Source: Batillaria attramentaria (Eukaryota > Mollusca > Gastropoda > Batillariidae). Taken from it: DNA of 64,000 nucleotides. The notes beneath the pieces are model-generated. The model saw nothing but the letters and a program-made list of their open reading frames with translations, searched no databases and had not been told where the DNA came from. The stretch is from contig JACVVK020000001.1 of the NCBI GenBank assembly GCA_018292915.2, forward strand, positions 2,425,001-2,489,000, read 5' to 3'. Below, one piece after another: positions 1 through 10,164 of the stretch; position 1 is the stretch's first letter; each line of letters opens with the position of its first letter. The position numbers were made by a program, and so were the translations under genes.

Positions 1-540
1 AGGTGTCCTTCCACGTCTCCTTCCATTTTCTTCTTCTTAGTATTGTCTCCTATTTTTTTTTTTATTATCATTATTGCCTTCTCACCCCCTGAGATGTGTT
101 TTCATAATTCGAGAAGAAACGCGTCACCCATCAGCGCTGGCAAATTTTCCAAATGCCACGTCGCTCTATTATCTGCTTCTTCTTAACGACACGTTCCCTT
201 TTCCCGTATCATATCATTTAATGTATCGATTAACGCTGTTTGGAAGCTGGAGAAAAGTGTCAAATATCACACAGAAGCTGAGGGGTTTGATTAATGCTAA
301 AATGTCAAGTGTCACTGGCGAACGCATTCCTCTCCCAGCGCCATTGCTTTTGTCTCTAATGAGAGCGCGATAAATGTCATTTTACTAAACCGGTGCTTAC
401 TCGTGGTCGTTGTTAGCATTTGGCAACTTGGTGGCCGACAGAACGTCTTGTGGCTTCTTCAATTAGCAGAAAAGGTCGGATTGTAGACGATGTCTGGAAG
501 AACTTTTTGTCTTGTCTGCCGGAGACGCTTATTGGGAGGG
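1..540. other. Non-repetitive AT-rich sequence, nothing recognised
   Basis: Contains a short T run near 51-62 and open frames under 100 codons with no recognisable protein motif. I see no promoter, RNA gene or repeat shared with the rest of the window. Confidence 0.4.
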
Positions 541-640
541 AGGGGGGTGGGTGGGAGGGAATTGGTGTGTGTGTGTGTGTGTGGGGGGGGGGATTGTTGT
601 GTGTGTGTGTGTGGAGGGGGGGGGGTAATTGTTGTGTGCG
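541..640. repeat. GT/G-rich low-complexity tract
   Basis: Alternating (GT)n and G runs of up to 9-10 bases. The cysteine/valine/glycine-rich open frames across it are artefacts of the repeat. Confidence 0.9.
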
Positions 641-717
641 AGCAGGAAGTCGCGGTGTAATTCTTGTGTCTGTCTAACACACGAAAACGCAATTTACAGA
701 AAGACTTAGACTTGGAT

Positions 718-873
718 AATCGTTGCTAATATTCCGCTTTTGTTATGGGTGTGCTGAATTCTTAACCGAAGTATATTGAAGTCTGGAACGCTCAGACTGA
801 GAACTCTGCCAAAATCGTGGCTAATATTCTACGTTTTGTTTTTGGGTGTGCTGCATTCTGTAAGTATTGAAGT
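718..873 (+). repeat. Degenerate tandem duplication, period about 95 bp
   Basis: The block beginning AATCGTTGCTAATATTC at 718 recurs at 813 as AATCGTGGCTAATATTC. It is followed in both copies by a GGGTGTGCTG segment and a TATTGAAGT segment with small indels. This is a local duplication of unknown origin. Confidence 0.7.
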
Positions 874-884
874 TGCATACGTAC

Positions 885-973
885 AGGGGAGGGGGGGGGG
901 CGGGAGGGAGGGGAGCGCACTTGTTTTTAGTTAAGTGAAATGTTTTGGGTTGTTGGTCACACCCCCCCCCACA

Positions 974-1004
<31 letters not shown>

Positions 1005-1062
1005 TCTAATGCGGGCCGGGTTCTTAAAACAAAACAAAACAAAACAAAACAAAACAAAAGCT
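885..1062. repeat. Cluster of simple repeats
   Basis: Holds a G-rich run (885-915), a C run joined to (CA)n (961-1005) and (AAAAC)n (about 1028-1060). No coding content. Confidence 0.85.
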
Positions 1063-1097
1063 CCCTTAGAAGACGCTTTCTCCAACTCGGAATCTGC

Positions 1098-1262
1098 AGG
1101 GTGGGTGGGTGTCTGACGGCTTAACGTCCTTTTCCACCACACACGCCAGGGTGATATCAAAGACGAGACAACGAAGGAAAATCCAGCACGATTTTTTGCC
1201 TCCCAGCCGCGATTCGAACTCAGAACCCGAGCTCTAGTGTTCGACTGTCCCGTCTTCCCGGC
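1098..1262 (-). mobile_element. SINE A copy, diverged
   Basis: On the minus strand it carries the SINE A order: a tRNA-like head with box B (GATTCGAACTC read on plus), the tail module TTAACGTCCTTTTCCACCAC and a GGTGGGTGGGTG terminus. It has many substitutions relative to the young copies, so it is an old insertion. No clear TSD. Confidence 0.75.
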
Positions 1263-1986
1263 CATCTTTGGAAGTTCGGTAAAGGGGAGTAACCAGGCCA
1301 TCAAAACCTTCACCGGTCACTCATTGTCTTCCTCCTTCGGCTGAAGAGCGTCAGCCAAGAAGCAACCCCATGGAAAACGACCCTAATTAAAAGAAGCCAG
1401 GGCAGTGTGCCGAGGATGACCCATCCCAGTTTGTCCTTTCAAACTGTTGTTTAGGTCTTCCTCCAATCCGCTCCCCGCGGGCCCAAAGGGGGGCGCCACC
1501 GGCGTCAAGGGAGAGCACGCTCAAGCCCCCATCATCTCACGCTTGCCACGAGATGTCAGTCTAATGAGCATCAGTCGCCGGGAACTGGCGAAAGAAAATT
1601 GTTCATTATTGTCATTTTATTACGGTTGGCACTTCAGGGCATTATGCGGCCGATGATATGGTGTGTGTTTTTGTGGGAGAGAGTCACACTCACAGCCTAA
1701 AGAAACTACTCCCAAAAGCTCGGGGATCAGGATAATAATGTTCAACGTACCAGCATCTGAGAGCCGAACAGTAGTAGTAAAGGGTGGTCGCTTGTTATTT
1801 CCGGTGGAAACAGGGACTTCATTACTCAAAGGGCGTGATTTTGACCTCGTCACTTGTCGTGGTGTCCCTTCTTGACACTAGGGCCCTGTTGTTGGAGGAT
1901 TCACGGGCCTCGGTCCTTGGGTGGAGTGTAGCAGTCACAGACGGGCTGAACACTGAGGCAGAAGGATTGTGAAGGGCATTGCTCCT
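1263..1986. other. Non-repetitive sequence, nothing recognised
   Basis: Moderately GC-rich unique sequence with several short, overlapping, unconvincing open frames. No repeat relationship to the rest of the window and no RNA gene. Confidence 0.35.
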
Positions 1987-2268
1987 ATTCGGGGGTTCTC
2001 TCCGGGTACTCCGGCTTCCTCCCCCTCTGCTTTGGAAATGTTCAGCCCACCAAATTTGAAAAATAAATGCAATTCTAAATCCCGAAATTAAAATAGCTGA
2101 GCTGACCCTTCGCACCACGTGATTGTAATGTGTTTATGTCCAGTGTGTGAGAGAATGCGTGTGATTCACGCGAGCGTGCGTGTTGGGTTCAGTTCGCGGC
2201 GCTTTGAGCCGATTCATGAAATTGGATAAAATACCTATACAATACTTATTATTATTATTATTATTATT
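1987..2268 (+). mobile_element. SINE C copy, 5' truncated
   Basis: Aligns by eye with the full SINE C at 58083-58465. It starts at the GGGGGTTCTCTCCGGGTACT module and lacks the tRNA head. It ends in the GCGCTTTGAGCCGATTCATG segment followed by (TTA)n. The ATT-type tail resembles the tails of the LINE stubs here. A SINE A copy is inserted just downstream of the tail. Confidence 0.85.
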
Positions 2269-2280
2269 CATAAGGTAAAG

Positions 2281-2451
2281 GGGGAGCCGGGATGGCCGAA
2301 TGGTAGAACGTTGGACTTCCAATGCTCGGGTCGGGAGTTCGAACCCCGGCTGGGGCCAAATATTGTGCTGGCTTTTTCATCGTTGCCCCGTCTTTGATAT
2401 CACCCGTATATGGTGGAAAAGGACGTTAAACTCCCAAACACCCACCCACCC
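2281..2451 (+). mobile_element. SINE A copy with perfect 12-bp TSD
   Basis: The head GGGGAGCCGGGATGGCCGAA contains box A (TGGCCGAATGGTAGAACG) and box B (GAGTTCGAACCCC). It is followed by a unique body (CATCGTTGCCCCGTCTTTG), the GGAAAAGGACGTTAAAC module and a CCCACCCACC tail. CATAAGGTAAAG flanks both sides (2269-2280 and 2452-2463), so retroposition boundaries are clear. Box A/B spacing fits a polymerase III promoter. The anticodon-region wording TTGGACTTCTAAT in sister copies points to a tRNA-Arg(UCU)-like ancestor. Confidence 0.95.
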
Positions 2452-2463
2452 CATAAGGTAAAG

Positions 2464-2819
2464 TGTCGGGCAGGAAAGGTAACATTTGGACTGTCTGTCA
2501 ACCATACATACAACTTGGGGGCATCTTTTAGCACGCTAGCTGTCAGTATTTTTGGAAACTAGAGGTTTCAATATCAGGGAACAGGACGCTGTTAGAGTTT
2601 TCTTACTTTATCTTTACTTCAAAGCACACAGAGGAGAAAGATAAGCGCATGCAATTCTGAGTGCAGTTTGTTGTCATTGTGTCGCCACAATCTCATTTCT
2701 TGCTGTGCATTCAGCGCACAGTGGCAATTCCTACGAAATGGTCTTCCTTGGTGACTCATCAGATTCAGCAAAAGTAACTCAGATAAAGTCACCTGAAGTA
2801 ACTTGTAACCGTGTAAGAG

Positions 2820-2877
<58 letters not shown>

Positions 2878-3107
2878 CCGGGGGGGAGGGGGGGATTGAG
2901 GAGAGAGACAAAGAGCAGAGCGAGTGAATGTGCAGAGTCAGTGCCGGAATGAGTATATCAGTGAGTGTTTAATGCGATAGTAAATTGTAAGTTTGTGATA
3001 GTGTGTTTTATTCTTGATCTTTAAGTAATTTTGGTGGCCAAGACTGTTTGTCTTACTCAGTTTTTCTCATGCGTATATTTGTAGTCTTATTTATTGAAAT
3101 GTTTATT
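2464..3107. other. Unique sequence with a (GT)26 array
   Basis: Unrecognised sequence interrupted by an uninterrupted (GT)n at about 2822-2875 and a G-rich tract at 2878-2896. No gene features. Confidence 0.6.
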
Positions 3108-3190
3108 GTGTGTTTAGTAGTAGGCGGGTCAGAAATGTAATTTCCTTTTTCGGGATCAATAAAGTATTTTATATTCTGTATTCTATAACC
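3108..3190 (+). mobile_element. Possible LINE 3'-end stub
   Basis: Contains AATTTCCTTTTTCGGGATCA followed by AATAAAGTATTTTATATTCT and short degenerate ATTCT repeats. This is the style of a non-LTR retrotransposon 3' terminus (fixed end plus microsatellite-like tail). No coding remnant is attached, so the call rests on the tail alone. Confidence 0.4.
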
Positions 3191-4379
3191 GTTGTAAATG
3201 CCCGAGACATGAGTCACTGCGGGCAGCAGCGCTCTTCTAAGATACTGCCTGAGTCATTAGCAGTCACACTGGAAGAAGAAATCAGAAAGCCAAATCCTAT
3301 GGGGCAAACCAACCAGGTCAGTCCTTTATACATGAATCACGCTGATTCCGACTGGCACACCTAAGGCTGGAGACACTGGTGCACTTCTGTCGGTGTGCAC
3401 CGCGCCTTGTCCATAAGCCATTGTGATCGATGCACCTCCTGGGTTAGTCCCTAACAGAGGGGTGGGTCTGCAGTCTGCACTGGGCACAAGTTTGAGAGCA
3501 GTTAATTGCAGCCCGACATCTTTTGTGGCGCTAATCACCGTGTTTCCTCAACTCAGCGAGAAGTCGAGAAAGCTGTCCGCGGTGGGAGGTACCTGAGCGA
3601 ACACAAGCAAGCATAGACTGTGGAAATTGAGCGGCAAATTGGCGACCCTTTGCCTAATGACCTGCAACCCAAGTCTTCCCCAGCCGCCCGTCCTTTTCAG
3701 CGGCTCAAGTGAGGATCGTAGACAGCGATTACGACACAATGACATCCCTGCTGGAGAGTCTACCCTCTCTAGCCTGGCGCCGCTTCCCTACCTCGCTGCT
3801 TGCTTTGGTTACGCCCTGAACCCTCCACCACCCGCCACCCAGTCACACCTCCCCAACCGTTGAAATCAAAAGCGCTGAAGACGTTGACGACTCCACCTCC
3901 CAAACCATCATCCGCCACACCGCCCCCCCCCCCATCCCCCAACTCCACCCCCAAAATAAAAACCGGTGAAGTCGTCCTCGCCCTGAACAACCACCCAGCA
4001 CAAACTCCTCTCCCTCCCCACCCCATTCCGGATTGAAAAGGAAGCGAACACACCTCCACCCCTCACAGATCAAAAAGTACCGGAGGCGGTGCGACCCCTT
4101 GAAGAAGTGAGACATTATTCTTGCAATAATTGTACGATTCAGGTTCTAAACAGTTTGAGTGGGTGACAAGAGTACTTTCTCCCCACTACAGGCAAATTAA
4201 GTAATCGCTCTTAAATAGGGTGGTTTGGCTTGAGGTGCGTGGAGGTGCTTGGGCCATGCTGTGTATTATGTTTTCGTTGGTGGAGACCCCGTCGGGGAGC
4301 AGACGGCGGCAGAAAGATGCTTGACTCGCAATTTTGGTGGACGGCCTTTCTTAAGCGAGGGTTCGTATGGCTTCATCTT
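3191..4379. other. Unique sequence with a C-rich tract
   Basis: No recognisable gene. About 3800-4040 is strongly C/CA-rich on plus, which opens several frames on both strands without implying coding. No copies seen elsewhere in the window. Confidence 0.45.
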
Positions 4380-4556
4380 GAGGGTGGGTGGGTGTTTGGA
4401 CTTTAACGTCCTTTTCCACCACGTATGGATGATATCAAAGCCGGTGCAACGAGAAAAAGGCCAGCACAAATAACTGGCCCCAGCCGGGGTTTGAATTCCC
4501 GACCCGAGTATTCAAATTCTAATACTCTGTCATTCGGTGATCTCGGCTCCCCGGCT
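4380..4556 (-). mobile_element. SINE A copy
   Basis: Minus-strand copy, nearly complete from the GGTGGGTGGGTG tail to the head (CTCGGCTCCCC on plus). The box B region is GGGGTTTGAATTCCC on plus. Moderately diverged. No convincing TSD. Confidence 0.85.
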
Positions 4557-4747
4557 GCACCTTCAATCAGCTAAACCACTGGTGGAGTATATGAGACTGT
4601 GCTGTATGCAGGTTATATTATAGGCAAGTTTTACTTTGACCTCAAAGTCGAGTTCAGTCGATCGATAAATCCGCATCTCCTCCCATCTCTCGTAAGTAAA
4701 AGTCAGTCCAGTCCAGGTCACCTTTGAGCACAAACTGTGAAAAAGGG

Positions 4748-4952
4748 AATAGAAGCGACATAAAAGGGACAGAAACCACTTAACTTTCACAAAGGACGGC
4801 ACAGGTCAACGTTTCGGCTTTCGCCTTCCTCAGGACACAAACAAACTGTTTTGTTTAGTTTGTGTCCTGAGGAAGGCGAAAGCCGAAACGTTGACCTGTG
4901 CCGTCCTTTGTGAAAGTTAAGTGGTTTCTGTCCCTTTTATGTCGCTTCTATT
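4748..4952. repeat. Perfect 95-bp inverted repeat with 15-bp spacer
   Basis: Bases 4748-4842 are the exact reverse complement of 4858-4952. Each arm holds CCTGAGGAAGGCGAAAGCC followed by GAAACGTTGACCTGTGCC and TCCTTTGTGAAAGTTAAG. The same sequence recurs in direct tandem at 55355-55615. Motifs of the CTGANGA...GAAA form occur at the termini of Penelope-like elements, some of which carry hammerhead ribozymes. The core similarity here is only partial and stem III is not evident. It could be a head-to-head retroelement terminus or a foldback element. Confidence 0.8.
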
Positions 4953-5974
4953 TGCTTAACTTGTAACCACTTCGCAGTCATTACTGTTTCCTTTTCTGTG
5001 AAAAAGCGGCCCTACCACCAAAAATCCGCTCCTAGGTCACAGTTTTTTTTTCAGGGGGTGGGGTGTGTGTGTGGGGGGGGGGATGGGGTGGGGGGGGGAT
5101 GGGGTGGGGGGGGGCGGTCTCCGCCGTCAGGGCTGTGATTTCATAAGGAGTAACACCTATGTGTGTACACAAAACCAGTTTCCCCGAACAGCCATTTAAG
5201 TTCCTGTCTGCAACGTTCTCTCTGCGGTCTCGTCACAGCTGTAACATCCCTTGGGGGAGAGTTACACCTACGATGATGTCCACAAAAATCAGGAAAAAAA
5301 CCCAAAACCCTGTATCTTTCAAACACCCACACCAGCCCCTGAGAGATTTCAACATTTATTTGATCTTTGTACGTACAATAAATACTCATCTATTCGCTAA
5401 CACAGTGCACTGTCAACAAAACATGCCCTCATACGCTGGCATAATGATTTACCAGCAACCCTGCTTGCCTGAGAGGATTGCAAAGAACGGAGACGGAGGC
5501 TGAGTAGGCAAAGGATGTTTTAACAAGGACTGGACCCACAGTCGTGTACTTCTAAGAGTGTCTGCAAGTGTTTGAATTTCACTCCACAAGCGTCTCGCTT
5601 TCAGGCGAAACCTTTGAGAGGACGGATGAATGACAACGCTGAGATTGGTCAATTTGCTCAAGCTGGGGGACCCGGGAGATCATTGATCAATTCCTTGACA
5701 TAGAGGAACTCTTTGTCAATCCCGTTTTTTTGGTGACGCCGCCTCGTGAGGCAGTTATATTTGGCTAACTGGTAGTGAAGATTTCAGTGGTTAGGATAAC
5801 ACTCACTGGGTGGAGTGAAAGCTCTGATAATAATTCCTTAGGAGTAATAATATTGAGGGGATCCTTCGGTGGCATAGAATACTCGCATAAAAGTATCTTC
5901 CGAAGGTAGCCTTACAGGGTTAGGGGGTTGCTGGGAGAGGGGAGGGGCGGGGACTTTCTTCTAACACTTCAAAA
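4953..5974. other. Continuation of the palindrome repeat, then unique sequence
   Basis: 4953-5000 continues the right arm (AACTTGTAACCACTTCGCAG) exactly as the 55.6-kb copy does. 5041-5118 is T-run and G-rich. The rest is unrecognised. An open frame at 5159-5503 (114 codons) has no recognisable motif. Confidence 0.5.
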
Positions 5975-6226
5975 CAATTCCTACCAAGTACGTTTGGGGT
6001 TGTGCACCAGTAGCCTCACTAAAAAAAAAAATAAAATAAAAAAATCATAATTATGTCCGCTTGGATTTAACTTTGGCTTAGTGGGAGTGTTACACTTTGA
6101 TTATACTCGTGTTTGCAAAAAGAACCTTCAAAAAACCGCTAATCTTGCCTGATTTTCACATACAGGGCCAAAACCGAAAAAGTGTCAAAAACATGGGATG
6201 CTCATGCGCGGTAATAAATGTGTTAA
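5975..6226 (+). repeat. Dispersed repeat F, full-length copy
   Basis: About 252 bp, sharing order and sequence with 14481-14706 (minus) and 20711-21338 (plus). It starts CAATTCCTACCAAGTACG, passes an A-rich stretch and TTGGCTTAGTGGGAGTGTTA, and ends GCGCGGTAATAAATGTGTTAA. Ends near TTAA/GTTAA in two copies suggest a nonautonomous DNA element, but terminal inverted repeats are not obvious. Confidence 0.75.
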
Positions 6227-6262
6227 AAAAAACCTTTGTGTAGGAATACCTTGATACAGGTG

Positions 6263-6440
6263 GGTTGGGTGGGTGTTTGGGGGTTTAACGTCCTTTTCCA
6301 CCACATACGGGTGATACCAAAGACGGGGCAACGATGAAAAAGCCAGCACAAATATTTGGCCCCAGCCGGCCGGGATAAGAACTCACGACCCGAGCATTAG
6401 AAGTCCAACGCTCTACCATTCGGCCACCCCGGTTCCCCTA
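6263..6440 (-). mobile_element. SINE A copy with 10-bp TSD
   Basis: Complete minus-strand copy with little divergence in the tail and body. GATACAGGTG lies on both sides (6253-6262 and 6441-6450). The head on plus reads ATTCGGCCACCCCGGTTCCC. Confidence 0.92.
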
Positions 6441-6450
6441 GATACAGGTG

Positions 6451-6764
6451 TGGTGTGTGAAACGAAATAATCAATTGTCTAGATAGGAAAAGCAAACAGC
6501 GGACCAAAGTTAATCACAGACTGCACTGAGTGCCATCAGTAAAAGGTCTTCTGTTGACTCCGGCCTGCTGGCAAGATCATTAGACGTCCTTCGCAAGTCC
6601 TCGAAAGTTCCGAGATGACGCGGAGTGGGACCGTGAGTGGCATGGAAAACGCCCTCGGCCTCTTGGTGGACAAACTGTGGACATAAGATCAGCACGCTCC
6701 GTCCTTTCTTCCTTGGCATAGTCTGTGCCAGTGACTCTTGGCTGGTCCAGAAAGTGTTTACTTT
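6451..6764. other. Unique sequence, nothing recognised
   Basis: Short overlapping minus-strand frames with no motif. No repeat match inside the window. Confidence 0.35.
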
Positions 6765-7019
6765 TCAAGAGAAAAGTCCGGATAGCCGAGACAGTAGACC
6801 GCTGGTTGACTAGACGTCAATGATCTGGGGAGGGGGGGGGGGGTAAGTTCGATTTCCGGCTGGGAGCCAGACAGGATTGTGTTGGTTAGCTTTCCCACCG
6901 TTTCCCCGTCTTTCATATGACCGTTATGGTGTGGAAGAGGAATAAAGCAACCAATGAAAAAAACACTTGCCGGTGCTTGGTGGTAATAGTCAACCCTTTG
7001 AATTGAAGCTGGATGTGTA

Positions 7020-7058
<39 letters not shown>

Positions 7059-7142
7059 CAAGAACGCGATGGCTCGAAAAGAATACACTGAAATACAGCA
7101 ACATTCTAGGACGTTAAACCCCCAAACACCCAACACCCACCC
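6765..7142 (+). mobile_element. Diverged SINE A, interrupted
   Basis: Head and body are recognisable but degenerate (TCCGGATAGCCGAG, a G-run, then TTTCCCCGTCTTTCATATGA, to about 6937). The 3' module AGGACGTTAAACCCCCAAAC resumes at 7108. The intervening roughly 165 bp contain (GA)n at 7022-7055 and unrelated sequence, so either an insertion or chance adjacency of two fragments. Confidence 0.55.
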
Positions 7143-7649
7143 GAAATATCTCTGTACATAACATGACGTATGCCTGTTTCGTGAATTATGTCTTCCGGTC
7201 CACCGGGAAAGACAAACACAGCTCTTTGTGGAAAGAATACTATTCAGGAAATATCCTCAACTGCAGGGCGAAAAGGACAGTGTGCTCAATACACCGGCCT
7301 ATCTGAAAGCTCGGAAATTGTAAATTCTACAGTGGGTGATCATGATAGGACACAAGACAAGCCAGGCAGTTAGATGTGCCAGGGAGCATCCAACGCTCGA
7401 TGTGCTCTCCTGACGCCCCCCCCCCCCCTCCCCGCCACACACACACAACGAATCTACTTGTAACTCTGTTGCTTCAGTCCATGATCTAGGAGGGAGGGCA
7501 GCAGGACGCTCCCACCACGTGTCTGTAGCTCTGTTGCCCCGGTCCGTGGTGCAGCAACTGGGTGGGCAATAGACCATCCTCAGTCCCCTCGCGCCGCGCG
7601 AACCGCCAGACAAGAGCTCACGATCCTCTGACAAATGGCAGTTTGCATT
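7143..7649. other. Unique sequence with a C/CA tract
   Basis: C-run plus (CA)n at about 7415-7447. Nearby, two imperfect copies of a segment around CTCTGTTGC (7455-7480 and 7525-7540) suggest a small local duplication. No gene recognised. Confidence 0.4.
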
Positions 7650-8660
7650 AGGCAGGGTTAGTTAAGGCTACAAAGTACTCTTTTCCTGTAATTATTAAAC
7701 AAAGTCGCCTCGACTAATGGACTGTCGCTGCGCGCCGCGGCGTGGACTCCCAGCTCCGGGGGGACGTGGAGATCTGGTGAGTTATGGCGGCCAGCCTTTC
7801 CCTGCAGCAATCAAATTAAGCCCACTCGCAACATTAGAAGCACGCGCCCGTCTGCCTCTCGGAAAGTCAAGCATCGCCTGATAGGCGCAATGTGCTGCCT
7901 CTTCAAACTTAATAGCATTCGCATTAATGCTGCAAATAGATGCCAGCTAATCAAAGGAGAATGATGGCCGATCGCAAGGAATCGCCTTTGCGACGCGCGC
8001 TCAGTTTGCCGGCTAATGATGCCAATAGCCGCAGACACGCTCGACACTTCGCTCCCAGCCTCGCGCGATCTCGCGGGCTCTCGTGGGACCGGGGAGCTTT
8101 ATGGAGCGACTAAAAGCCGTAAATGGAAAATAAATTGGCTGCCTCGGATCAGCTATCAAGGTGCAATTAGAGCGCCCGGGCCACAATTCCGCCTCCGGTG
8201 CCAGCTCTGGGACTTCGGGGCGCAGGAGAGGGGAGCAAGGGGAGGTCACCGATGGTGGCAAGCAAGACGGCCATGATTAAGATGGCGTGAAATGCGGTGT
8301 CGAAGGAGCAAGGCCAGTATCTATGGGGAGAACAACTCGTTCGCGAATTCGATTACACTTAAATGACGTTTTCATCAGAGTAATAGTGTTTATTTGCATG
8401 GGCGGGTGCGCGCGAAGAGCCTGGCTGCTCTGGCAGCTGAAGCGCTAAGGAGTTAAAAGTGTCCTGATTACGGACAGCGCCGAGCGCCATCCCGCGCCAT
8501 TAGGGCACGTCACGTGCAATCAGCGCCATGCTAATAAGGTTAGGCAGCGCGGCTCCCATAGGCTGAGCGCCCGGCTACCGTCCCCGAATATTACGTTGAA
8601 CACATCAGAGCTGAGATTGGCTTCCCCCCTGAAAGTTGCCAGATAACGTCTCTGGCTTCG
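7650..8660. other. Non-repetitive GC-balanced island, candidate regulatory DNA
   Basis: About 1 kb free of repeats, with many AT-core motifs (TAATTATT, CATTAATG, GCTAATGATG, GTAAATGGAAAATAAATTGG, GCTAATAAGG) set in GC-rich context. The texture is typical of conserved noncoding DNA near developmental genes. Conservation cannot be seen from one sequence, so this is inference from composition only. Short frames here show no protein motif. Confidence 0.3.
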
Positions 8661-9156
8661 TTATTCAGGATTCCCTCATGTCTCACGTGATAGGCGGTGG
8701 CATCTGATTGGTGGGCTGTCTTTGTAGATCTGCATGGATCTGTTACTCACTTCAGGAATAATAGCAGTAGATCTAGATGGAGTTTGGTGATGCGCCAGGG
8801 AAGCTGGCTTTTGTGGTTCACTGTACTGGGTTCGGGTTTCCTGCTGATCAAACAAATTACAACTTTGCGAGTGCACTTACGCTAGGAACGAAATGCGTAG
8901 ACAGAGAAAGTGTCGGGTACGTGCGTGCGCGAGGTGGTCAAAACAAAGCTACACTTTTGGAAGAGACGATTGGGAATGAATCATGCAGTAAGATAAGCTA
9001 ATTTTAACCTTCGAAACATAGCCCTAATCCTAAACAAGTTTCTTAGCGTTACTGTTCAGTTATTATTTTCGACAGTGTGGCGTCGTTCTGAATTTTTCAA
9101 AGGCGCTCTGTACCTACTTCGTATTGATGTATAAAACTCAGCAAGCGTGGCTAAAA
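8661..9156. other. Unique sequence, nothing recognised
   Basis: Overlapping short plus-strand frames with no motif. No repeats shared with the rest of the window. Confidence 0.35.
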
Positions 9157-9312
9157 GGGTGGGTGGATGGGTGTTTGGGGGTTTAACGTCCTTTTCCACC
9201 ACATACGGGTGATATCAAAGACGGGGCAACGATGAAAAAGACACACAAATATTTGGCCCCAGCCGGGATACGAACTCACGACCCGAGCATTAGAAGTCCA
9301 ACGCTCTACCAA
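9157..9312 (-). mobile_element. SINE A copy truncated inside its tRNA head
   Basis: Tail, body and box B are young-looking, but the copy stops at AACGCTCTACC on plus, so the first part of the head (box A side) is missing. Imperfect flanks AAGCGTGGC and AAAGCGTGAC look like TSDs, which indicates truncation during insertion rather than later deletion. Confidence 0.85.
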
Positions 9313-9435
9313 AGCGTGACAAAAAAAATCAAAACAAAACCAAAAGCACAAAAACACAAACAACAACAACAATAACAACAACACAAAGCCGCCCCAAAAT
9401 CCCCAACAAAAACAAAACAAACAAAACAAAACCAA
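9313..9435. repeat. (CAAAA)n/(CAA)n-rich tract
   Basis: A/C-only low-complexity sequence directly after a truncated SINE A. The minus-strand F/C/L/V-rich frames across it are artefacts. Confidence 0.9.
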
Positions 9436-9737
9436 CAACTATAGACCCGGCATGCTCTTATTTCATTAACACTGAGGCAAAGACAGTCTTCTACCAACAG
9501 TCTGAGTTGTCTTTGTGTCATTTTGCATGGTGACATTTGTTTGAGATCAAACTTTTTCATTTCCGGTTATGTGTTTCACTTTGTACGTCATAATCATAAT
9601 GCCAAAACGCGCTGGCCATGACAATCATTTTCAGTCTCCGAGATTGCCATGTCGTGATCACAGTGTTTATACGCGGCTTAGAACCATGGACTGCAGGAAA
9701 AATCATCTCCTTTTCCCGCCATTCCCCGAGAAAGTAC
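9436..9737. other. Unique sequence, nothing recognised
   Basis: No repeat or gene signal seen; ends with the left TSD of the next SINE A. Confidence 0.35.
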
Positions 9738-9950
9738 GGGGGAGCCGGGGTGGCCGAATGGTAGAGCGTTGGACTTCTAATGCTCGGGTCGTGAGTTCGA
9801 ATCCCGGCTGGGGCCAAATATTTGTGCTGGCTTTTTCATCGTTGCCCCGTCTTTGAGATAATAATAATAATAATGAATTTTACTTATATAGCGCAAAATT
9901 CTCACAGAGTGACTCAATGCGCGTACTCCCGCACTCATACCAACAAATAT

Positions 9951-9986
<36 letters not shown>

Positions 9987-10150
9987 CAGCTGAATCAGGA
10001 TGAGGTAAGTGGGCTTAGTCGAAAGCCAGCCGGAACAGATGCGTTTTCAAGTCAGACTTGAAACGATCTATGTCCGACTGGTCTCTCAGGCCGGCAGATA
10101 TCACCCGTATGCGGTGGAAAAGGACGTTAAACCCCCAAACACCCACCCAC
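9738..10150 (+). mobile_element. SINE A copy split by a LINE stub
   Basis: The first half (9738-9856) and second half (10097-10150) join seamlessly into a young SINE A. Flanks CCCCGAGAAAGTAC (9724-9737) and CCCCGAGAAACTAC (10151-10164) form a 14-bp TSD with one mismatch. Box A and box B are intact. The interruption lies within the TTTGATATCACCC module. Confidence 0.93.
9857..10096 (-). mobile_element. 5'-truncated LINE stub with RT C-terminus
   Basis: On the minus strand it opens with an in-frame peptide ending RFKSDLKTHLFRLAFD then a stop. This matches the conserved C-terminal tail of reverse transcriptases of CR1/L2/Jockey-like non-LTR elements (clade not resolvable). The 3'UTR has a (GT)n array, then GCGCATTGAGTCACTC and TTTTGCGCTATATAAG, then (ATT)n. 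About 240 bp in all. It inserted into the SINE A at 9738-10150, so it is younger than that SINE. Confidence 0.88.
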
Positions 10151-10164
10151 CCCCGAGAAACTAC

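Noticed and set aside
2281..2360. Functional tRNA gene at SINE heads
   Set aside because: Boxes A and B are present, but the acceptor arm does not pair well, the sequence continues into the SINE body, and copies are flanked by TSDs. tRNA-derived, not tRNA genes. The same applies to the SINE B, C and D heads.
4748..4952. Confident hammerhead ribozyme call
   Set aside because: Only the CUGANGA-like and GAAA segments are seen. The usual stem III and cleavage triplet are not evident by eye, so it is left as a hypothesis.
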